A program made the translations under genes and the position numbers. Source: Candidatus Heimdallarchaeota archaeon (GTDB lineage Archaea; Asgardarchaeota; Heimdallarchaeia; Heimdallarchaeales; Kariarchaeaceae). From it: 64,000 nt of DNA. Of this stretch, positions 18,540 to 26,947 are shown one piece after another. The notes under the pieces were generated by a model. That model ran no database searches, was not told the DNA's origin, and was given only the letters and a program-made list of their open reading frames with translations. The DNA is taken from contig JADCLS010000006.1 in NCBI GenBank assembly GCA_026702845.1, positions 248,001 to 312,000 on the forward strand, in the 5' to 3' direction. Position 1 is the first letter of the stretch, and each line of letters opens with the position of its first letter.

Positions 18540-19148
18540 ATGAGCAAGGAATTTGACGAAGAAGAAAAAATTGGGGATAAATTAGGAAAATATGCCAAGA
18601 AAGGATTGAAAACTGGAGTAAAGATTGGGATAAAGGCAGGAGCTGCAGTCAAAGAAGCTATTGAGGAATCCAAATTTGAACGTGAAGAATCTGAAAAAAT
18701 TTCCCCAATTCAGCAAGAATCAACAGGAAAATTTGAGAGAAGAGAGATGAGCCCCTATCCTACCACTGGTATTGACTCTGTTGACAGGCAGATACAGATC
18801 TGGAAAGGATGGTTTTACAGCACCATATTTTATCTAATGCTGATTATTATCATGTTCATGATTGGAAGTATAGAACCACGATTTAAGATTATTGCCTGGT
18901 TATTGTTATTGGGTTTTCCATTCTTTCTGTTCAAGGCAATCGTTAATTCCATACCAGAAATTAAGATTGGTAACCGAGTCATTTTCTCAAGAAAAGATAT
19001 ATCCATGAGAGATCAATTAACATTCACCTCCACTGTCTTCAGAACAATTTCAAGAGATATGTACAGAACCAATCCCATGTTCACTTTTATTCTGCTGTTA
19101 TTCTTGATTATCTTCATAGTGGTTGTCTTGGCACCATTTTTTACTTAA
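18540..19148 (+). CDS. Membrane protein with charged helical N-terminus
   Basis: Residues 1-65 of this 202-residue protein are charged and probably helical, with a Gly/Lys/Ala-rich stretch (KYAKKGLKTGVKIGIKAG) that could be amphipathic. Three hydrophobic segments follow at about 97-115, 118-140 and 178-200, the last at the very C-terminus. No family is recognised. The membrane gene at 19213 follows on the same strand after 64 bases. Confidence 0.6.
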   Translation: MSKEFDEEEKIGDKLGKYAKKGLKTGVKIGIKAGAAVKEAIEESKFEREESEKISPIQQESTGKFERREMSPYPTTGIDSVDRQIQIWKGWFYSTIFYLMLIIIMFMIGSIEPRFKIIAWLLLLGFPFFLFKAIVNSIPEIKIGNRVIFSRKDISMRDQLTFTSTVFRTISRDMYRTNPMFTFILLLFLIIFIVVVLAPFFT

Positions 19149-19212
19149 TTAACCTAAGTTATGCATTATTATTCGCAGAACTCTTTTATGGGCTAATGAA
19201 TTCTATGAGCAT

Positions 19213-19773
19213 ATGGATGCTGAAGAAGCAATGAAATATGAGGGAGCAATGATTCCTACTAGAATGACACTGGGATTCATTCCAAGTGGAGAAGCAACAC
19301 TAATTCATGCCATGGATTCGGAACAACTGGCTCTTGATAAAAAAATACAGAAAGAACGCGGGTGTTATGATATTATTCCAGTCCTAGGGCTTTTGATTGC
19401 GATACCTTTCTATCGTACCCTGTATGTGATCCCTGTTGTAGTTGTGACAGTGACTTTGTATGCACTGCTACTTATAGGGTTCAATAAAAAATACGAACCA
19501 TATCGAAAACAACTGGTGGGAAGAAAAATTACCATTGGTCAGTCAGCCATTTCCTTTATAGATAGTTCTTCCAAAAAATTCTCCTCTCAACTCCTTAATT
19601 ACAATACGATCTATGATATTCAACTTACAGATACAGAGATTGTAGTTGAGGTGCAGATTGGTAGTGAATTGAAAACATATAAGATTCCAATTGACTTATT
19701 TGATAGTTCTGAGATAAAGCAAGCTGTAAAATATATTACCTTCAAGTCAAATAAAACAGACAATACTATCTAA
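19213..19773 (+). CDS. Two-helix membrane protein with C-terminal soluble domain
   Basis: The 186-residue protein has a hydrophobic hairpin at about 55-95 (two helices separated by a short turn with FYRTLY). A beta-rich tail (about 100-186) resembles small membrane-anchored PH-like domains, with strands such as GRKITIGQSAISFIDSS and TEIVVEVQIGS. The PH-like reading is inference from strand order only. Same strand as the preceding membrane gene. Confidence 0.55.
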   Translation: MDAEEAMKYEGAMIPTRMTLGFIPSGEATLIHAMDSEQLALDKKIQKERGCYDIIPVLGLLIAIPFYRTLYVIPVVVVTVTLYALLLIGFNKKYEPYRKQLVGRKITIGQSAISFIDSSSKKFSSQLLNYNTIYDIQLTDTEIVVEVQIGSELKTYKIPIDLFDSSEIKQAVKYITFKSNKTDNTI

Positions 19774-19788
19774 AAATTGGGGATAGAT

Positions 19789-20106
19789 CTAGACTATGGC
19801 CAGACCATGATTTGCTTGGGAAGTGCGAATATCTGATATATTACCTTCCTTAATCACCATAGAAACAAAATCATCTCTTGTTAGAGAAGTCATGTTGGAT
19901 AAACCATCAATACGAGCAATCAATGCCTGCATCAATGTATATCTGTACTCATCTTCAATTTCATCGAGATTTCTAAGAAAATCTGCATTCTCTACTGTAC
20001 AATATCGGAGTTCCTGATACTGATATACTTGAATTGTGGTATCAAGCACGAATAAGTAGTGATGAATTCTCAATATTCTCTTATTGAAGTAGTAGTAAAA
20101 TTCCAT
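19789..20106 (-). CDS. Hypothetical protein, 105 aa
   Basis: The small soluble protein has an aromatic-rich N-terminal beta region (MEFYYYFNKRILRIHHY), then strands and two helices. The order of strands then helix is faintly like a Roadblock/longin half-domain, but this is too weak to claim. No motif or family is recognised. It converges on the membrane gene ending at 19773. Confidence 0.5.
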   Translation of the reverse strand: MEFYYYFNKRILRIHHYLFVLDTTIQVYQYQELRYCTVENADFLRNLDEIEDEYRYTLMQALIARIDGLSNMTSLTRDDFVSMVIKEGNISDIRTSQANHGLAIV

Positions 20107-20193
20107 ATTTGTCTCTCCTTTCGTTCAAGTTTTCATATTTTCTAGTGTGATGTTGGTTCAGGATTACTTAACCGTTTCCTTTATCCCCAAATA

Positions 20194-20316
20194 ATGATGG
20201 ATATATTAGATACCAAAGCTGCAGAACCAAGACCAAGTTGGTTACCAAGTGATTTGAATGACAATACCTTGATTATTTCGATCCTTTCTGAAGAAATAAG
20301 GATAAATGGAAATTAA
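20194..20316 (+). CDS. Possible 40-aa ORF upstream of the broken methyltransferase
   Basis: A short open frame beginning ATG-ATG encodes 40 residues with protein-like composition (EPRPSWLPSDLNDNTL near 11-26). It ends 54 bases before the methyltransferase start. It may be a remnant of a longer gene or a true small protein; there is no independent support. Confidence 0.25.
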   Translation: MMDILDTKAAEPRPSWLPSDLNDNTLIISILSEEIRINGN

Positions 20317-20369
20317 ATGGAATTAGAACAACCTAAGGATTTTAATTTGAAGTGAATTGATGATATTTC

Positions 20370-20792
20370 ATGATTGATAGTGATTATTGGAAACATTTTG
20401 GAGAAGAGCTAGTTGAATTTCTAGGAGTTGAGTTAGGTGCAAAGGTACTTGATATTGGCACTGGGTGGGGTGCAGTACTAATACCTTTAGTAAATGTAGT
20501 GGGACCTGAGGGAGAAATTTTTGCCATTGATTTAAGAGATACTGCAGTAGAGAAGACTAAGGAAATCATATCTACGAATCAATTTAATAATGTCAAGGTT
20601 ATGCAGATGAATGCCAATAACCTTGAATTTGAAGATGAAACATTTGATTTCATTACAAGTGGCTTTATTGGTTTCTGTCAATTCTATGATTTTGAATTAT
20701 TGGAACAATATAAACAATCAAGTATTTTCTCTGAGTATTTTCGAGTATTGAGATCTGGTGGAAGAGTGGGGATCAGCACTTGGGCACTATAG
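20370..20792 (+). CDS. SAM-dependent methyltransferase, N-terminal part (broken by TAG)
   Basis: These 140 residues form a class I methyltransferase Rossmann core: motif I VLDIGTGWGAVL near 31-42, the acidic residue at the end of strand 2 in IFAIDLRD, NANNLEFEDETFD (motif II/III region) and FRVLRSGGRVGIS (motif post-III). The frame ends at TAG 20790-20792 just after STWAL, where UbiE/Methyltransf_11 members continue. The same frame reopens at once (20793-21176) with a matching C-terminal part. A single CAG-to-TAG change would explain this. I read the gene as an interrupted methyltransferase; a truncated product may still fold as a core domain. Confidence 0.75.
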   Translation: MIDSDYWKHFGEELVEFLGVELGAKVLDIGTGWGAVLIPLVNVVGPEGEIFAIDLRDTAVEKTKEIISTNQFNNVKVMQMNANNLEFEDETFDFITSGFIGFCQFYDFELLEQYKQSSIFSEYFRVLRSGGRVGISTWAL

Positions 20793-21176
20793 GATGATAT
20801 CGAGTGGTTAAAAAAGCAGATTAGGAAATTTTGTTTAATTAATGAAGATAGGGTGAAGGATCAACAATATCGCCTTCGACTAGGATATAGCAAGGAAACA
20901 GCTGAAGGAATTGAGGATCTGCTTAGGAATGAAGGATTCAGTGATATTCAAGTTGAAACCAAGGGATACAGAGTACGTTATCAGGATAAGGAGGAATACT
21001 GGAGTATTCTTGAACGTGTTGGAGGATCTCCATTATATGAGGCCTTAGGCCCACAGGGAACAGAAATGAGAAATGAATTTTCTCAATTCATACTTAAACA
21101 ATTAGAAAATATTGTATCAGATGTAGGAGTGATTTTTAAAAAGAAAGTCATTTTTGCATCAGCCACAAAGAGTTGA
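20793..21176 (+). pseudogene. Methyltransferase C-terminal part after in-frame TAG
   Basis: In the same frame as the preceding fragment and directly after its TAG, 127 codons encode DDIEWLKKQ onward. They include the substrate-cap helices and a late region (EGIEDLLRNEGFSDIQVE) that matches the 'll.eaGF.di.v' segment near the C-terminus of UbiE-type methyltransferases. The first ATG lies far downstream of the TAG; GTG at 20853 is the first usable internal start. Without readthrough this part is not joined to the SAM-binding domain. Confidence 0.6.
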
Positions 21177-21251
21177 TATAGTGAAATAACAAATAATGAT
21201 GATATACCTTAACTGAAAGATTTATATGAACTGGATCAGTTTTCTTAAAAG

Positions 21252-22118
21252 ATGAAATTCTATAGAACTGGATATAGAAGAGATAATTTTCTTTCTGAGC
21301 AAACTACTATTAAACCAGTTGATCAAATGGATGAAATACTGTTTACTAGATTTAACTATTTTATCGGTTTTATCAAGAATAATTTAAATCTAGAAAGAGT
21401 TATCAAATATTTTAGAGAATTAGCTGATAGGTTTTATTCATTATGTGATAATGCAGTATATTATGATCTGGATCACTTTCTAGCATCTGAGCATCAAGAA
21501 CTTCTGGATGCAGCTTATAGCTACTATCTCCATCTTCTTGGAATTAGTAAGCTACCCAAATCTGGAGAGGAATACGAGATAAATATGAAACAAATGATAG
21601 AAGCTTGGCTGTTCCCATCATATTACCTACTGGAAACACTTTCCAACACAATAGGTAGGGAGTATGCAATAGATTTGTTCAAAACATATATTAGCAATTA
21701 TCATGAGGATCACCCATCGCCTGGAAGAGAAAAATTCAAGAATCTCGAATGTTTTTTAAGTGATAAATTATCAGGAGATACCAGCAGTTCAATCTGGGAA
21801 ATTAATCACACTATGCTTGAAGAAGGAAAATATGCATTTAAAAATCTTAACTGCCCAACTTGTGCGGATACTATGGTTTCATTACCTGATATTGAATTCA
21901 GATATCTCGTGGCCTGTTATGGGGATTTCGGTGCTTTTACTGCTAACCTTGGTGATCATATCCAACTCACAATGGAACATACCATTATCAAGGGAGATAG
22001 TTACTGCTCCAGAGTCTTGCATGATACTAAGATCTCAACTAATCTATGGCACCCTCCCAAAGAATTCTGGGATAATTTTGAGCCGGGTTCAGAGATAATT
22101 GCTAATAAATACCTCTAA
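21252..22118 (+). CDS. ATC-hydrolase-like protein
   Basis: The 288-residue protein is helical in its first ~190 residues. Its C-terminal part has paired cysteines (LNCPTCAD near 198-205), then 'YLVACYGDFGAFTANLGDH' and KGDSYCSRVLHD. This layout, with a late cysteine after a beta strand, resembles the L-2-amino-thiazoline-4-carboxylate hydrolase family (PF14196), whose members are widespread in anaerobes and mostly of unknown substrate. The assignment is from memory of the family pattern and is moderate. It lies 75 bases after the broken methyltransferase on the same strand. Confidence 0.5.
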   Translation: MKFYRTGYRRDNFLSEQTTIKPVDQMDEILFTRFNYFIGFIKNNLNLERVIKYFRELADRFYSLCDNAVYYDLDHFLASEHQELLDAAYSYYLHLLGISKLPKSGEEYEINMKQMIEAWLFPSYYLLETLSNTIGREYAIDLFKTYISNYHEDHPSPGREKFKNLECFLSDKLSGDTSSSIWEINHTMLEEGKYAFKNLNCPTCADTMVSLPDIEFRYLVACYGDFGAFTANLGDHIQLTMEHTIIKGDSYCSRVLHDTKISTNLWHPPKEFWDNFEPGSEIIANKYL

Positions 22119-22300
22119 TCTAATGAAATATGGCACTATTGAGATATTTTGAAAAAAAGAATAGGATTCAAACTTCGATGAGATTATAGTCACATCAAGA
22201 ACTATTGAAAAGACCTCTAATTTACTATATTCGTTAAACCATTTTTCATTTATTGTGGCAGAGGTTTTTAAATTAATGTTTAAGTTATCATGAGAGAATT

Positions 22301-23458
22301 ATGAAGGGTAAAACAAAAATTTTGCTTATACTGGGGTTGATTGGGAGCATCTTAACATTTTTAAGGTTAATTTTAGTTTTGATAGACCCATGGATCTTCT
22401 TTGGAGAAGATAGAGATGTAGTCAACATGATATTTCTTGTTCCTTCCTTGATGCAAATCATAGGTTATTTTGGGATATCAACCAGTATGTATAGATTTAA
22501 ACGTGTAGTACAGATTTTTCTAGGACTTGATCTAATATATGGCATCCTTATACTTCTTGATGAAATGGATATAGATGAAGATTTCATGGGTCTAATTAGA
22601 ATTATCTTCATTATTGCATTACTTCCTCTATTCTCCAATTTCTGGAAGGATAACAAATTACCTCTAATTCTCTTTATTTTACAAGTAATCAGAATAATTA
22701 ATATTTTGTTAGAGCTTGAGATTGGGATATATGTAAGCATCCTATACAACCTCCTCCTCATTATATGGTTCAATTCAATCCGATCAAACCCCGATTTAAG
22801 TGGTGATCTCTCGACAACACCTAAAACAACAACCAAATCGATCTCGAATAAAGGAGCGACTAAAAGTAGTTCCAGAGCAACTACTGCATCTAAAGGAACA
22901 ACAAAAACAACATCAACACCAATATCAAAGAGTAACACCAAAATAAAGGACCCTCAAGCATCCTCAGGGAGGATGCAGGATTATTCTAAATCAAATTTCC
23001 CTCCACAATTAGTTTTCTGGTGTCCAAAATGTAAAAATCAGAAAAAAGGTGTATCTATTGATTTTTCAAATGACCAGACATTTCAACAGAAACGTAAATG
23101 CTCATCATGTGGATCATACATTCTACAATACTGGGCTCCCATGAGCAAGAAACAAGAAGGAAAAATGATACTTGGTGTTTCATTCTTTGCTGGAGCAATG
23201 ATAACCAATATCATTGGTGTTATGTTGGGATTGAGTGTCCTTGGTTGGATTCTAGCAGTTGTATCCATTATTTTTGGAACAATAATAGCACTAACCACAT
23301 TAAATAGTATCAAGAAGATCAAGAGCCCTCCAAGTTACGCTTCAGAGGTTCCTGCATTAGCCCCTTTGAAACAACAACTCAAGATTATTGGTAATTTTGC
23401 ATTGAGAATGGGATTGGGAGCTATTCTAGTTATGATAGTGATATTTATCATCGGATAG
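22301..23458 (+). CDS. Membrane protein with internal zinc ribbon
   Basis: This 385-residue protein has about five membrane helices (residues ~5-165) and a long Ser/Thr/Lys-rich, probably disordered linker (~168-235). A zinc ribbon (FWCPKCKN near 244 and CSSCGSY near 268) and then three further helices to the end complete it. The low-complexity linker contains many Thr codons. No enzyme motif is present. Topology puts the ribbon between two membrane bundles. Neighbour 23579-23953 is also a zinc-ribbon membrane protein. Confidence 0.65.
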   Translation: MKGKTKILLILGLIGSILTFLRLILVLIDPWIFFGEDRDVVNMIFLVPSLMQIIGYFGISTSMYRFKRVVQIFLGLDLIYGILILLDEMDIDEDFMGLIRIIFIIALLPLFSNFWKDNKLPLILFILQVIRIINILLELEIGIYVSILYNLLLIIWFNSIRSNPDLSGDLSTTPKTTTKSISNKGATKSSSRATTASKGTTKTTSTPISKSNTKIKDPQASSGRMQDYSKSNFPPQLVFWCPKCKNQKKGVSIDFSNDQTFQQKRKCSSCGSYILQYWAPMSKKQEGKMILGVSFFAGAMITNIIGVMLGLSVLGWILAVVSIIFGTIIALTTLNSIKKIKSPPSYASEVPALAPLKQQLKIIGNFALRMGLGAILVMIVIFIIG

Positions 23459-23578
23459 GGTTGATTGTTTTCCTAGAGGATCCAGTTTGATAATATTATA
23501 ATGGAAAACCTCCTATTCCATATTCTGACTATCTATCGATCAAGCAATTTAAATTATGTAGGTCATTCATAACATAAC

Positions 23579-23953
23579 TTGATTAGCTGTAAATTCTGTA
23601 AAAATGAAATTTCTGAAAATCTAACTGTCTGTGACAAATGTGGCAAGTTTATTTCTGAAGAATATGTTGAAAAGAAGAACCAATCAAGTATTCTACATAA
23701 ATCGGATATATTTTTAGCGATTCAGATAATGCTATTACTTTTCATTTTGTATCTACTATTCATTGTGCAGGTGGAAATTGATAGAAATGGTGTTGAATTG
23801 GCTTATGCGATAATTGTATCTATTCCGATTTCTTTGATATTATTCTTTGTGATACTGATTAGATTGATCAGAAACAGTCATTGGTTAGATATTATTAGAT
23901 TAATATTCCCTCTACTTATCATAATCCCTGTAATAATGATTTTGATCAATTGA
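23579..23953 (+). CDS. Small zinc-ribbon membrane protein
   Basis: The 124-residue protein starts at TTG. An N-terminal zinc ribbon (CKFCKN at 4-9 and CDKCGK at 18-23) is followed by three hydrophobic segments at about 43-64, 72-92 and 100-122. This N-terminal ribbon plus helices pattern is also seen at 2843-3976 and, reversed, at 62390-62803. Function unknown. Confidence 0.6.
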   Translation: MISCKFCKNEISENLTVCDKCGKFISEEYVEKKNQSSILHKSDIFLAIQIMLLLFILYLLFIVQVEIDRNGVELAYAIIVSIPISLILFFVILIRLIRNSHWLDIIRLIFPLLIIIPVIMILIN

Positions 23954-24013
23954 TAAAGACAGAAAAGGGAATGATCATTTCTAATAAAGGAATTTAGTTG
24001 TAATAGTTATTTC

Positions 24014-24949
24014 TTACAATGCTACAGCAATTTCTAATTTTCTGACTAATTCCTTATATCTGTTTCTCACAGTAACCTCAGTCACAGTTGCAGTATCAGC
24101 TATCTCTCTCTGGGTTCTTCTCTCACCCTCTACAATACCAGAAATGTAGATGGCTGCGGCTGCAAGTCCAGTTGGATCCTTACCTGCAGTTAAACCCTTT
24201 TGCTTGGCCTCGTTGACCAAATCGATTGCTCTTCTTGCTGTTGTACCAGTGAGTTTTAAGTCAGCTGCGAAACGTACAATATAGTCGGTGGGATTAGCCA
24301 GTGGGATCTTGAGGTTCAACTCATGGATCATAAGACGATAGCATCTTCCCAGTTCTTTCTTGTTGACTCTTGAGTTTCTTGCAATCTCATCAAGTGTACG
24401 AGGTACACGCCTCTGTCTGGCTGCTGCGTAAGCTGCTGCTGCAATCATGGCCTCAATGGAACGTCCACGGATCAATCTCTTATGAATTGCGGATCGATAT
24501 ATAACTGATGCGGTCTCCTTTACGGATTTAGGAAGACCAAGCTGTGATGAGAGTCTATCAAGTTCACTCATTGCCTGAGCGAGATTTCTGTCAACAGAGC
24601 TGTGTACACGGCTCCTGACATGCCATTTTCGTAATCTGTAAATCTGAGATCGCTGATTAGGGGACAGTTTCTTACCATAACTGTCACGATCTTCCCATCC
24701 GATCTGAGTAGAGAGCCCTTTATCATGGACTGTGAAGCTAGTAGGACTACCTACACGGGACCTTTTGGAACGCTCCTGAGTGTTGAAAGCTCTCCATTCT
24801 GGCCCATCATCAATAAGTGAATCTTCAATAATGGTACCGCATCCACGGCAGATCAGTTCCCCTCTATTCATATCCTTGACAACACTGGTGCCTCCGCAAT
24901 CCGGACAACGTACCAGCTCTTCTTGCCTCTTGTTATTTTTGCTTATAAT
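24014..24949 (-). CDS. tfb: Transcription initiation factor TFB (TFIIB homologue), non-AUG start
   Basis: TFB bridges TBP-bound TATA/BRE DNA and RNA polymerase. The protein has an N-terminal zinc ribbon (CPDC at 15-18 and CRGC at 33-36, counting from ATT at 24949). A B-finger/linker with DDGPEWRAF and the conserved GSPTS region follow, then two cyclin-like repeats (about 110-205 and 210-305) ending in the TVTEVTVRNRYKEL helix-turn-helix. The first ATG (24871) would remove half of the ribbon. Upstream codons are open and clearly coding to 24949, but no ATG, GTG or TTG exists between the upstream TAA and CPDC. ATT (24949) or ATA (24946), preceded by AGGGG, are the likely starts. A TATA-like AAATATA lies at about 25004-25011. 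Confidence 0.93.
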   Translation of the reverse strand: MISKNNKRQEELVRCPDCGGTSVVKDMNRGELICRGCGTIIEDSLIDDGPEWRAFNTQERSKRSRVGSPTSFTVHDKGLSTQIGWEDRDSYGKKLSPNQRSQIYRLRKWHVRSRVHSSVDRNLAQAMSELDRLSSQLGLPKSVKETASVIYRSAIHKRLIRGRSIEAMIAAAAYAAARQRRVPRTLDEIARNSRVNKKELGRCYRLMIHELNLKIPLANPTDYIVRFAADLKLTGTTARRAIDLVNEAKQKGLTAGKDPTGLAAAAIYISGIVEGERRTQREIADTATVTEVTVRNRYKELVRKLEIAVAL

Positions 24950-25210
24950 AAAAACCCCTGAAAAGTGTGTGTGTTTCGAGAAAATTTGTATTCTCTCACA
25001 CCATTATATTTTTATTTGTATTTAAATGTTTGTATTTTTTGAGTGACATCTCTATTATATTTTACGTTGAAACACAAACAGATTTATTTTTCACGTAGTT
25101 AGATAAGGGCATCTCGAAATTCATTTTTCAAGATGGTTAATTTCAGCTATGAGGTGCTGAATATCTATTCCTACAGAAGTCCTCAAAAATGGCAAGAATT
25201 ATTTTATTTA

Positions 25211-25248
25211 AAAATATTCGTGGAATATTTTGTAAAAATTCACAAAAT
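25211..25248. repeat. Two overlapping inverted repeats upstream of tfb
   Basis: AAAATATTC-GTG-GAATATTTT (25211-25231) is a perfect 9-bp inverted repeat. It overlaps ATTTTGT-N8-ACAAAAT (25227-25248), so the two structures are mutually exclusive as hairpins. They lie about 260 bases upstream of the tfb start and could be protein-binding sites. AT-richness raises the chance background. Confidence 0.35.
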
Positions 25249-25337
25249 ACCTAGTTGGTACGATTTTTGATTTTTTGCAATTGGGACTCATTTAGTACTC
25301 ACCATCGCATTTAAATATTTGAAATTCAGACACTTTT

Positions 25338-25419
25338 AAGTACTGTGGGCAGATTATCCTCAATGGCGCCTGCAAATTATTGAATTTTCCATTCAATAAT
25401 CACAATTATTTTTATTTTT
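25338..25419 (+). ncRNA. Candidate small RNA with terminator-like hairpin
   Basis: A short GC-rich island (about 25343-25375) in AT-rich surroundings lies ~25 bases after a TATA-like TTTAAATA (25311-25318). A perfect 10-bp hairpin with a 5-base loop (25376-25385 with 25391-25400) follows, and then a T-rich stretch. This is the layout of a short transcript with an intrinsic-type terminator. Evidence is only compositional and structural. Confidence 0.25.
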
Positions 25420-25670
25420 CATTAAGAAAAAATGCTCAATTCGATAAGGATTGAACACATTTCAAATCAAGTGTTTGTAACTCTCTCCTCAGTTTTTGAA
25501 AAATTCTAATCACAGAGTAATAATAAATCATATTGACTCTTCCCCAAGGAGATTAAACATAAGATAAAAATCAATCAGTAATCAATGAAATCCATTGTGG
25601 TTCGTGTTATCCTTTATATAAACAGAAATGCCTAGTAGTATTACCAAGACATCAACTCTTGCTGATAACA

Positions 25671-26375
25671 ATGGAAAGGAATGAGAAAGCATTACTGGAT
25701 TGGCTCAATACTTATGAGAAAGGCCTAGTTGAGGAAATCCTGAGAGATTTACCCATGACCCATGGTATGTTATTCGCTGCACTGGGTGAATTGGAAAGGA
25801 AAGACCTGGCAAGGATATCAAGAGAAAATGGAAAAATTGTAATTGCTCGAAATAAAGTTCATGAAAATCCTGAAGAACCAGGACCAAGTCCCATAATATC
25901 ATGGGAACAGAAAAATCACGATAAATCAGATATTGTAGAATTACCTCAGCAGGAAGACTATATACCAGCCCCCGATCAATCCTCCATTCTTCAATGGGAA
26001 AATAGTCCAACTGCAACAAATCCCTCTATTGATCTGATGGAGAACCCCGTTAATGAGTTAGAGGAGAATGTACCTGAGAATAACCATACAAGGATTGAGC
26101 CAGAAATACATCGAGAAATCAAACATACTTTCACCTGTAGCAATTGTGGTGCTGAATTAACTAATGAATTTGAGATATGTAATAAATGTAATTATGATCA
26201 TGACACCTGTGCCATCTGCAAAACCTCAACTGAGGTTTATCGCTGTGAAAATTGCAGAAGATCCTTTCATCTAAGCCATATCGTTATGTATGTGAAAAAA
26301 GAGAGACAGTGTCCAATATGCAAGGTTTCACTAGATCTATTATCAATAGTGAAACAAATTAGCTCACAAAATTAG
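25671..26375 (+). CDS. RING/PHD-like zinc-finger protein with N-terminal winged helix
   Basis: The protein starts at ATG 25671 (an in-frame TTG at 25659 is possible). An N-terminal ~55-residue winged-helix-like domain (LLDWLNTYEKGLVEEIL and LFAALGELERKDLARI) precedes a Pro/Glu-rich linker with three 'S-x-x-x-W-E' motifs. Then come a zinc ribbon (CSNCGAE and CNKCNYD) and a treble-clef finger with the ligand order CAIC, CENC, FHLSH and CPIC. The last is close to RING-H2/PHD fingers that act in E3 ligases in eukaryotes. Two more proteins here share this finger (28788-29069 and 33311-34021). No ubiquitin or E1 is nearby, so an E3 role is inference. A TATA box TTTATATAA lies ~50 bases upstream. 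Confidence 0.7.
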   Translation: MERNEKALLDWLNTYEKGLVEEILRDLPMTHGMLFAALGELERKDLARISRENGKIVIARNKVHENPEEPGPSPIISWEQKNHDKSDIVELPQQEDYIPAPDQSSILQWENSPTATNPSIDLMENPVNELEENVPENNHTRIEPEIHREIKHTFTCSNCGAELTNEFEICNKCNYDHDTCAICKTSTEVYRCENCRRSFHLSHIVMYVKKERQCPICKVSLDLLSIVKQISSQN

Positions 26376-26524
26376 GATGAATTTCTACATCGCATTTCAG
26401 GATTGATGTTCTAATTATAAAATGTTCTGCATTATTCGTTTAATCTGGTTCTCTGATGATCAGATTTTACAAAGTCGTAGCAATTTCAGAAAGCATTAAA
26501 ATATCTCATGCTACAAGGTGATTT

Positions 26525-26947
26525 ATGGTTGACCGAATTGTCTGGGCCACTATAGTTCTTTTCTTGGAAACTTTAATAGTCATAGGGCTATACATTGCTG
26601 TGTATAATGTACGGAGGCTGAGAATCAGCTTCAAAAAACGATTAATGACTTCATTAGTGGTGTTTCAAGGAATTATATTCTTTGTATGGATGTTTCCAAC
26701 AGTTCTAAGGGCATGGGGATTTGTATTTGCAGATCCTATCCGACTATTCCCTGCACTACATTTCATCATAGGAATTACGGTAGCAATCTCAGCAGTTATC
26801 CTAGTTATCATCCTTCATGTGTACCCAGACATTAATATCAAGAAGCTCAGGATATTACGACCACTTATGATTTACACCTTCATAGCTTGGCAGATCAATT
26901 ATCTAATTGGCCTGTACAATTACATCAATGGATATATACTTAGATAA
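26525..26947 (+). CDS. Four-helix membrane protein, 140 aa
   Basis: Four membrane helices cover almost the whole protein (about 4-28, 41-62, 77-103 and 112-135), with a basic first loop (RRLRISFKKR). No motif identifies a family. It overlaps the 3' end of the convergent gene 26940-27644 by eight bases. Confidence 0.6.
   Translation: MVDRIVWATIVLFLETLIVIGLYIAVYNVRRLRISFKKRLMTSLVVFQGIIFFVWMFPTVLRAWGFVFADPIRLFPALHFIIGITVAISAVILVIILHVYPDINIKKLRILRPLMIYTFIAWQINYLIGLYNYINGYILR

Larger units (their letters stand above)
24950..25670. promoter_or_regulatory. Long intergenic region between divergent tfb and RING-like gene
   Basis: About 700 bases without a convincing ORF, very AT-rich. It holds the tfb promoter (TATA-like at 25004-25011, minus strand) and a TATA box TTTATATAA at about 25612-25620 for the RING-like gene. 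It also holds inverted repeats at 25211-25231 and 25227-25248, and a hairpin at 25376-25400 that follows a small GC-rich island. No tRNA or repeats to elsewhere were seen. Confidence 0.5.

Noticed and set aside
20790..20792. TAG as pyrrolysine codon
   Set aside because: TAG is a normal stop in neighbouring genes; no pyl genes or Pyl-enzyme context; a CAG to TAG change explains it.
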